Source: Hyphomicrobiales bacterium (GTDB taxonomy: Bacteria > Pseudomonadota > Alphaproteobacteria > Rhizobiales > Xanthobacteraceae). Taken from it: DNA of 64,000 nucleotides. Numbering within the stretch: the first letter of the stretch is position 1; each line of letters opens with the position of its first letter. Of this stretch, positions 60,267-64,000 are shown piece after piece. The position numbers were made by a program, and so were the translations under genes. The notes beneath the pieces were generated by a model, which saw nothing but the letters and a program-made list of their open reading frames with translations, ran no database searches and was not told where the DNA came from. The stretch covers positions 1-64,000 of the forward strand of contig PNAI01000027.1 in NCBI GenBank assembly GCA_003169835.1. Direction: 5' to 3'.

Positions 60267-61535
60267 GTGACCCTTTCAAAAGTCGCCCGCGCCGCCGGTA
60301 GTGGAGCAAGCGTTCCGGTCGAGTACTGCCAAGTTTGCGGGAACGGCCAACTCGAAACCATGTTGTCGCTCGGCTACATGCCGCCGGTGAACCAGATGGT
60401 TCCGGTCGGTCAAGTGCCGCGGCAGCAGCCGTGGTTCCCGACAACTTTGCTCTACTGCGGCAAATGCGAGCTGGTGCAGCTTGGTCTCGCCGTCGATCCG
60501 GTGATCATTTTTCCGCCCGAGTATCCGTACACCAGCGGCATGACCAAGGTGCTGCGCGACAATTTCGCGGAGCTTTACGCCGAGTCCTCGAAGATGCTCG
60601 GGCTCTGCAAGGATGATCTCGTGATCGACATCGGCTCGAACGACGGCACGCTGATCTCGAATTACCAGAAAGGCGGCCATCGCATCCTGGGCATTGAGCC
60701 GACCGACGTTTCCAAGATCGCGAACGAGCGCGGCATCCCGACGCTGCAGCGCTATTTCTCCAAGGATGTCGCACGTGAAGTGAAGGCAAAGCACGGGCCG
60801 GCGAAGGTCATCACGGCGGCGAATTGCTTTGCGCATATCGAGGACATCCACCCGATCGTCGACGGTATTCTGGAGATGCTTGCGCCCGACGGCGTGTTCA
60901 TTTCGGAATCGCATTATCTCATCGGCCTGCTCGACCGGCTGCAGTACGACACGATTTATCACGAGCACTTGCGCTACTACTCGATCGGCAGCCTTGCGCA
61001 TCTACTTTCGATGCATGGCCTCGAAGTGTTTCACGCACGTCCGATTCCAACGCATGGCGGCTCGATCCGCGTTTATGCCGCGCGCAAAGGCACGCGGCCG
61101 GTGCAGGCGAGCGTCAAACAAATGATCGATGCCGAGCCACGCGGCGATGCCATGCGCAAGCGGCTCGCAACGTTCCGCAACGATGTCATGCTGTCCAAGC
61201 TGCGTCTGCTCGCGTTGGTTCGCGACGTCAAGGAAAAGGGCGGACGCATCGTCGGAATCAGTGCGCCGTCGCGCGCTTCGACGCTGGTCAATTACGTCGG
61301 GCTCGATGAATCGATCATCGACTACGTCTGCGAAATCGACGGCTCGCTCAAGATCGGCAAGTGCATGCCCGGTATGCTTGTCCCGGTGGTCGAGGAAAGC
61401 CGGCTCTTCAAGGATCAGCCGGAGTGCGCGATCATCTTCTCCTGGCACATAGCTGACGAGCTTGCGCCGAAGTTGCGGGCGAAGGGCTACAAGGGCATGC
61501 TGATCACGCCGCTGCCGGTCCCGCGCGTGCTGTAG
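60267..61535 (+). CDS. TylC3/NovU-type sugar C-methyltransferase
   Basis: 422-aa three-domain methyltransferase. An N-terminal zinc-binding part (CQVCGN near 22 and YCGKCELVQLG near 69) is followed by the SAM-binding domain (VIDIGSNDGTLI about 123-134; IGIEP-type strand ILGIEPTDVS) and the C-terminal substrate domain with the conserved YHEHLRYYS block and APSRASTLVNYVG. Such enzymes add a methyl group to the C3 or C5 of an NDP-4-keto sugar to make branched sugars. GTG start at 60267 with GGAG upstream; 37 bases after the epimerase. The product is probably a C-branched surface-sugar residue. Confidence 0.88.
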   Translation: MTLSKVARAAGSGASVPVEYCQVCGNGQLETMLSLGYMPPVNQMVPVGQVPRQQPWFPTTLLYCGKCELVQLGLAVDPVIIFPPEYPYTSGMTKVLRDNFAELYAESSKMLGLCKDDLVIDIGSNDGTLISNYQKGGHRILGIEPTDVSKIANERGIPTLQRYFSKDVAREVKAKHGPAKVITAANCFAHIEDIHPIVDGILEMLAPDGVFISESHYLIGLLDRLQYDTIYHEHLRYYSIGSLAHLLSMHGLEVFHARPIPTHGGSIRVYAARKGTRPVQASVKQMIDAEPRGDAMRKRLATFRNDVMLSKLRLLALVRDVKEKGGRIVGISAPSRASTLVNYVGLDESIIDYVCEIDGSLKIGKCMPGMLVPVVEESRLFKDQPECAIIFSWHIADELAPKLRAKGYKGMLITPLPVPRVL

Positions 61536-61547
61536 GGAGAAGTGTTC

Positions 61548-61913
61548 ATGGCCGAAGTTTTCGTCGCCAAGGTTGACGAGTTTCCCGACGGCGAACGCCG
61601 CATCGTCAGCAGCGGCACCCACGAGATCGGCGTGTTCCACTGGCAGGGTCAATTTTACGCCTACGCCAACATGTGCCTGCATCAGGGCGGCCCGGCCTGC
61701 GAAGGCGTCATCATGCACAAGGTCGAGGATGTGATCGGACCCGACCGCACCTGGGTCGGGCAAAAATTCTCCGACGAGCGCGTGCATTTCGTCTGTCCGT
61801 GGCATGGCTACGAATACGACATCAAGACCGGCGAATGCGCGGCCGACAAGCGGCTGCGGCTGAAGAAATACAACGTGGTGCGCCGCGGCGAAGAGATCTA
61901 CGTTTCGGTGTAA
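61548..61913 (+). CDS. Rieske-type [2Fe-2S] ferredoxin
   Basis: 121 aa, single Rieske fold. The cluster ligands are CLH (Cys43, His45) and CPWH (Cys83, His86), as in ring-hydroxylating dioxygenase ferredoxins. The space between them contains an unusual insertion (HKVEDVIGPDRTWVGQKFSDE). It would carry electrons to an oxygenase or other partner. ATG 61548 follows GGAGA; a GTG two codons upstream is less likely. It lies 12 bases after the C-methyltransferase and 30 bases before an amidohydrolase on the same strand. No oxygenase or reductase subunit is in the window. Confidence 0.92.
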   Translation: MAEVFVAKVDEFPDGERRIVSSGTHEIGVFHWQGQFYAYANMCLHQGGPACEGVIMHKVEDVIGPDRTWVGQKFSDERVHFVCPWHGYEYDIKTGECAADKRLRLKKYNVVRRGEEIYVSV

Positions 61914-61943
61914 GCTCGCGCGCGACACCAGGAAGGCAAGACC

Positions 61944-63161
61944 ATGGAACTTCCGCTGAGCGAAAACCGCCGCATGAAGGTCGATGAATTCGACTCGGGC
62001 AAAATGCTCACGCACGCGGCGCGGCAAGCCAAGGATCGCAACTACAAAGACTTTCCGATCGTCGATGTCGACTCGCACCATTATGAATTGGAGTCGTTCA
62101 ACGAGATCCTCGAATACATGACCGACCCGGTGATGCGGCAGCTCGCGCAGAGCGCCAACGCCGGCAACTCCAAGGGCGTCGGCGTGATGCCCGGCGGCGT
62201 CGGCTACCAGGACATGGGCGGGCGCGTCACGCGCTATCCGCTGCGCCGCATCGAGAAGCCGGAACCGGGGGCGCATCGCGATGTCTCGCTCACGCGGCGC
62301 TGGATGGACGCCATGGGCGTGGATGTGGCGGTGATGTTCCCCTCGCCCATGCTGCAACTGGGGCTTCATCCGCAAGTCGAGGCCGAAGTCGCGCTGGCCT
62401 GGGCGTACAATCGCTGGCTTTGCGAGCGCGTGCTGGCGGAAGAGCCGCGCATCCGCTCGATGCTGTACCTGCCGTTCAACGATCCGGAAGCGAGCTTCCG
62501 CATGGTCAAGGAGTTCGCCGGGAAAAAGGGCGTGGTCGGGTTCATGGTGACGTCGGCGCGCCACCGGCCGGTGCATCACAATTCCTACATGAAGGTCTAT
62601 GCGGCGATCGAAGAGCTCGGCCTGCCGCTCGCGTTCCACGCCGGCTACAACTGGAACGAACAGTCGATGGCCTTGATGAACAAATTCATCTCAGTGCATG
62701 CGATCGGTTTCGTGTTCCACAACATGGTCCACATGACCAACTGGGTGCTCAACGGCATCCCCGAGCGTTTTCCAAAACTCAAGGTGATCTGGATCGAGAG
62801 CGGGCTGGCGTGGCTACCCTTTATGATTCAACGGCTCGACAACGAATACATGATGCGCTCGTCGGAGTGCCCGGCGCTGAAGAAACTTCCCGGCGAGTAC
62901 ATTACCGAGATGTTCTACACGTCGCAGCCGATGGAGATGCCGCGCGACATGAGCCTGCTGGAGTCCACGTTCAAGTGCATCAAGGCGGAGAGCCAGCTGC
63001 TCTACTCATCCGACTATCCGCACTGGGACTTCGATCTGCCGAGCACGATCTACGATCTGCCGTTTCTCAAAGACAAGGCCAAGCGCGACATCCTCGGCGG
63101 CAACGCGTGCAAGCTGTTCAAGCTCGGTCTGGGCGGACAGAAGCTGGCCAAGGTGGCGTAA
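61944..63161 (+). CDS. Amidohydrolase family 2 protein linked to Rieske ferredoxin
   Basis: 405-aa TIM-barrel metal hydrolase/decarboxylase of amidohydrolase family 2. Metal motif VDVDSHHYE (Asp43, His45, His46), His232 in LAFHAGYN, and Asp357 in YSSDYPHWD are the expected metal and catalytic positions. An N-terminal extension of about 40 residues precedes the barrel. Probable metal-dependent cleavage or decarboxylation of a ring or amide substrate. ATG 61944 after AGGAAGG. It shares one base with the DUF427 gene and sits 30 bases after the Rieske gene. Substrate unknown. Confidence 0.87.
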   Translation: MELPLSENRRMKVDEFDSGKMLTHAARQAKDRNYKDFPIVDVDSHHYELESFNEILEYMTDPVMRQLAQSANAGNSKGVGVMPGGVGYQDMGGRVTRYPLRRIEKPEPGAHRDVSLTRRWMDAMGVDVAVMFPSPMLQLGLHPQVEAEVALAWAYNRWLCERVLAEEPRIRSMLYLPFNDPEASFRMVKEFAGKKGVVGFMVTSARHRPVHHNSYMKVYAAIEELGLPLAFHAGYNWNEQSMALMNKFISVHAIGFVFHNMVHMTNWVLNGIPERFPKLKVIWIESGLAWLPFMIQRLDNEYMMRSSECPALKKLPGEYITEMFYTSQPMEMPRDMSLLESTFKCIKAESQLLYSSDYPHWDFDLPSTIYDLPFLKDKAKRDILGGNACKLFKLGLGGQKLAKVA

Positions 63162-63442
63162 TGAAAGCCGTCGTGGACGGACACGTGGTCGCCGAAAGCG
63201 CCGACATCGTCGAGAACAGCGGCTACCAATATTTTTCCGCCTCCGCGGTGCGCCTAAACTGGCTGCAGAAAACTGCGAAGACGGCCTCCGATCTCGAATG
63301 TCCGCACGGCGTGCAGTTTTACGATGTGGTGATTGACGGCACGCGGCACCAACGCGCGTCCTGGGTCTATGAAGCGCCGCAGTCGGCGAAGCAGCAGATC
63401 GCGCAGCGCTTCGGATTCTGGAAAGACGTGAAGGTCGTTTGA
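63161..63442 (+). CDS. DUF427-family protein
   Basis: 93-aa small protein of the DUF427 family (beta-rich, lacking signal or membrane span). The family blocks are present: LECPHGVQFYDVVI in place of the usual CPYKG core, SWVYEAPQSAKQQI and FWKDVKV at the end. Function unknown. The A of its ATG is the last base of the amidohydrolase stop (TAATG), a tight termination-reinitiation arrangement that argues for a stoichiometric partner of the amidohydrolase. Confidence 0.8.
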   Translation: MKAVVDGHVVAESADIVENSGYQYFSASAVRLNWLQKTAKTASDLECPHGVQFYDVVIDGTRHQRASWVYEAPQSAKQQIAQRFGFWKDVKVV

Positions 63443-63502
63443 ACGACCGAAAAAGAAGTTGGCGGGGTTGAGCCGCTTTTTGCCGTTTCGCGCCGGCAGA
63501 CG

Positions 63503-64000
63503 CTATTGCTGCAGCGTCGCCACGAGCTTGGCATCGTCGGAGCCTGCAAGCTCTGCCGGGCCGATAAACTCCACCCGCACCTTTGCGACGCCTTGGTCGT
63601 GGAAACCAAGAAGTTCCGCGGTGCGCACCGACACGTCGATCAAGCGATTGCCGTGATAGGGCCCGCGATCGTTCACTCGCACGATCAGGGACTTTTGGTT
63701 TTCAAGGTTGGTGACGCGCACATAACTCGGCAGCGGCAACGTGGGGTGCGCGGCCGAAAGCGCGCGCATGTCGAATTTTTCACCGTTGGCGGTGAGCCGG
63801 CCATGGAAGGAGTCGCCATACCAGGAGGCCTTGCCTTCGGCGCGATAGGTCGGGTCGATTTGCGGTGTGTAAGTGCGCCCGCCAATCATATAGGGACTGC
63901 CGACGCGATAGATGCCGCCGCCCTTTTGCACCGGCTTGCCGGCCTCGAAGACGCGTAGCCTCGATAGCCGCGCATTGGCCTTGCGGTGCGATCCGGTGAT
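63503..64000 (-). CDS. rlpA: RlpA-family septal-ring lytic transglycosylase-like protein (partial, N-terminus outside window)
   Basis: 166 codons visible; the frame is open through position 64000, so the signal peptide and N-terminus lie outside. The double-psi beta-barrel is clear: GKASWYGDSFHGRLTANGE, VNDRGPYHGNRLIDVS and the catalytic-type Asp/His residues within them. RlpA cleaves naked glycan strands at the septum in some bacteria. The protein ends soon after the barrel (VATLQQ), so the C-terminal SPOR domain of Pseudomonas RlpA is missing. Convergent with the DUF427 gene. Confidence 0.88.
   Translation of the reverse strand: MTGSHRKANARLSRLRVFEAGKPVQKGGGIYRVGSPYMIGGRTYTPQIDPTYRAEGKASWYGDSFHGRLTANGEKFDMRALSAAHPTLPLPSYVRVTNLENQKSLIVRVNDRGPYHGNRLIDVSVRTAELLGFHDQGVAKVRVEFIGPAELAGSDDAKLVATLQQ

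Noticed and set aside
61002-62639. 545-codon minus-strand frame
   Set aside because: Antisense to the C-methyltransferase, Rieske and amidohydrolase genes, whose motifs are unmistakable.
1-64000. tRNA, rRNA, CRISPR array, insertion sequence or prophage genes
   Set aside because: Looked for T-loop GGTTCRA motifs, repeated spacers, transposase and integrase motifs; none found. A tRNAscan or CRISPR search was not possible.

Overview
The window looks like a chromosomal segment of an alphaproteobacterium of the Hyphomicrobiales (Bradyrhizobium/Rhodopseudomonas/Xanthobacteraceae-like). The basis is high GC with strong G/C third-position preference, dense operons, many ABC uptake systems (two NMT1-like binding proteins, a LivFGMHK set, an Fbp/Afu-type set), a short type-A PutA, an NdvA-like glucan exporter, and two mosaic palindromic intergenic repeats of a kind I recall from Bradyrhizobiaceae genomes. 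I found no rRNA, tRNA, insertion sequence, integrase, phage gene or CRISPR array. Genus placement is inference.

Layout. 1-2267 (minus): 2-oxoacid dehydrogenase E1 beta (cut by the window edge) and alpha, then a DMT transporter. 2268-5744 (plus): a TauE/SafE-type exporter and a chrB-chrA pair, each headed by a copy of the same 63-bp leader element with a promoter placed so that transcription would start at the element. 5745-8382 (minus): NMT1-type ABC transporter. 8453-10605 (minus): GNAT plus RimK-like ATP-grasp pair. 10707-17742: IlvD/Edd dehydratase; a fused FAD/Fe-S/CCG oxidoreductase with a MetE-core protein behind it; a divergent alanine/serine-glyoxylate aminotransferase. 17752-24864 (minus): benzoate-CoA-ligase-like enzyme, complete LivKHMGF transporter and alpha/beta hydrolase, probably one operon for uptake and CoA activation of an aromatic or related acid. 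24969-27565 (plus): second MetE-core protein and an M24 metallopeptidase-fold protein with a changed metal ligand. 27633-30050: three small hypotheticals and a DedA protein. 30240-33359: PutA.

33692-43051: NMT1-like binding protein, NdvA-like exporter, thiolase-like protein (minus), a D,D-carboxypeptidase overlapping a CobW-type GTPase, a FATP/VLACS acyl-CoA synthetase and a DUF924 protein. 43139-47991 (plus): Fbp/Afu-type ABC transporter followed by a DapA-family aldolase. 47994-52433 (minus): acyl-CoA synthetase, HU, CAP lipoprotein and an ACMSD-like amidohydrolase. 52575-61535: a sugar/glycan locus (methyltransferase, nucleotide-sugar dehydrogenase, GT2, Nudix; Gfo/Idh/MocA oxidoreductase, SDR epimerase, TylC3-type C-methyltransferase) split by an oppositely oriented large membrane protein. 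61548-63442 (plus): a tight Rieske ferredoxin-amidohydrolase-DUF427 trio continuous with the sugar genes. 63503-64000: RlpA, cut by the window edge.

Most worth following: the duplicated structured leader at 2402/3472, the Rieske-amidohydrolase-DUF427 trio attached to the sugar operon, the RLAN/ATP-grasp plus GNAT pair, and the D-to-C metal-ligand change in the M24 protein. All functional assignments come from reading motifs and context; no database search was run.
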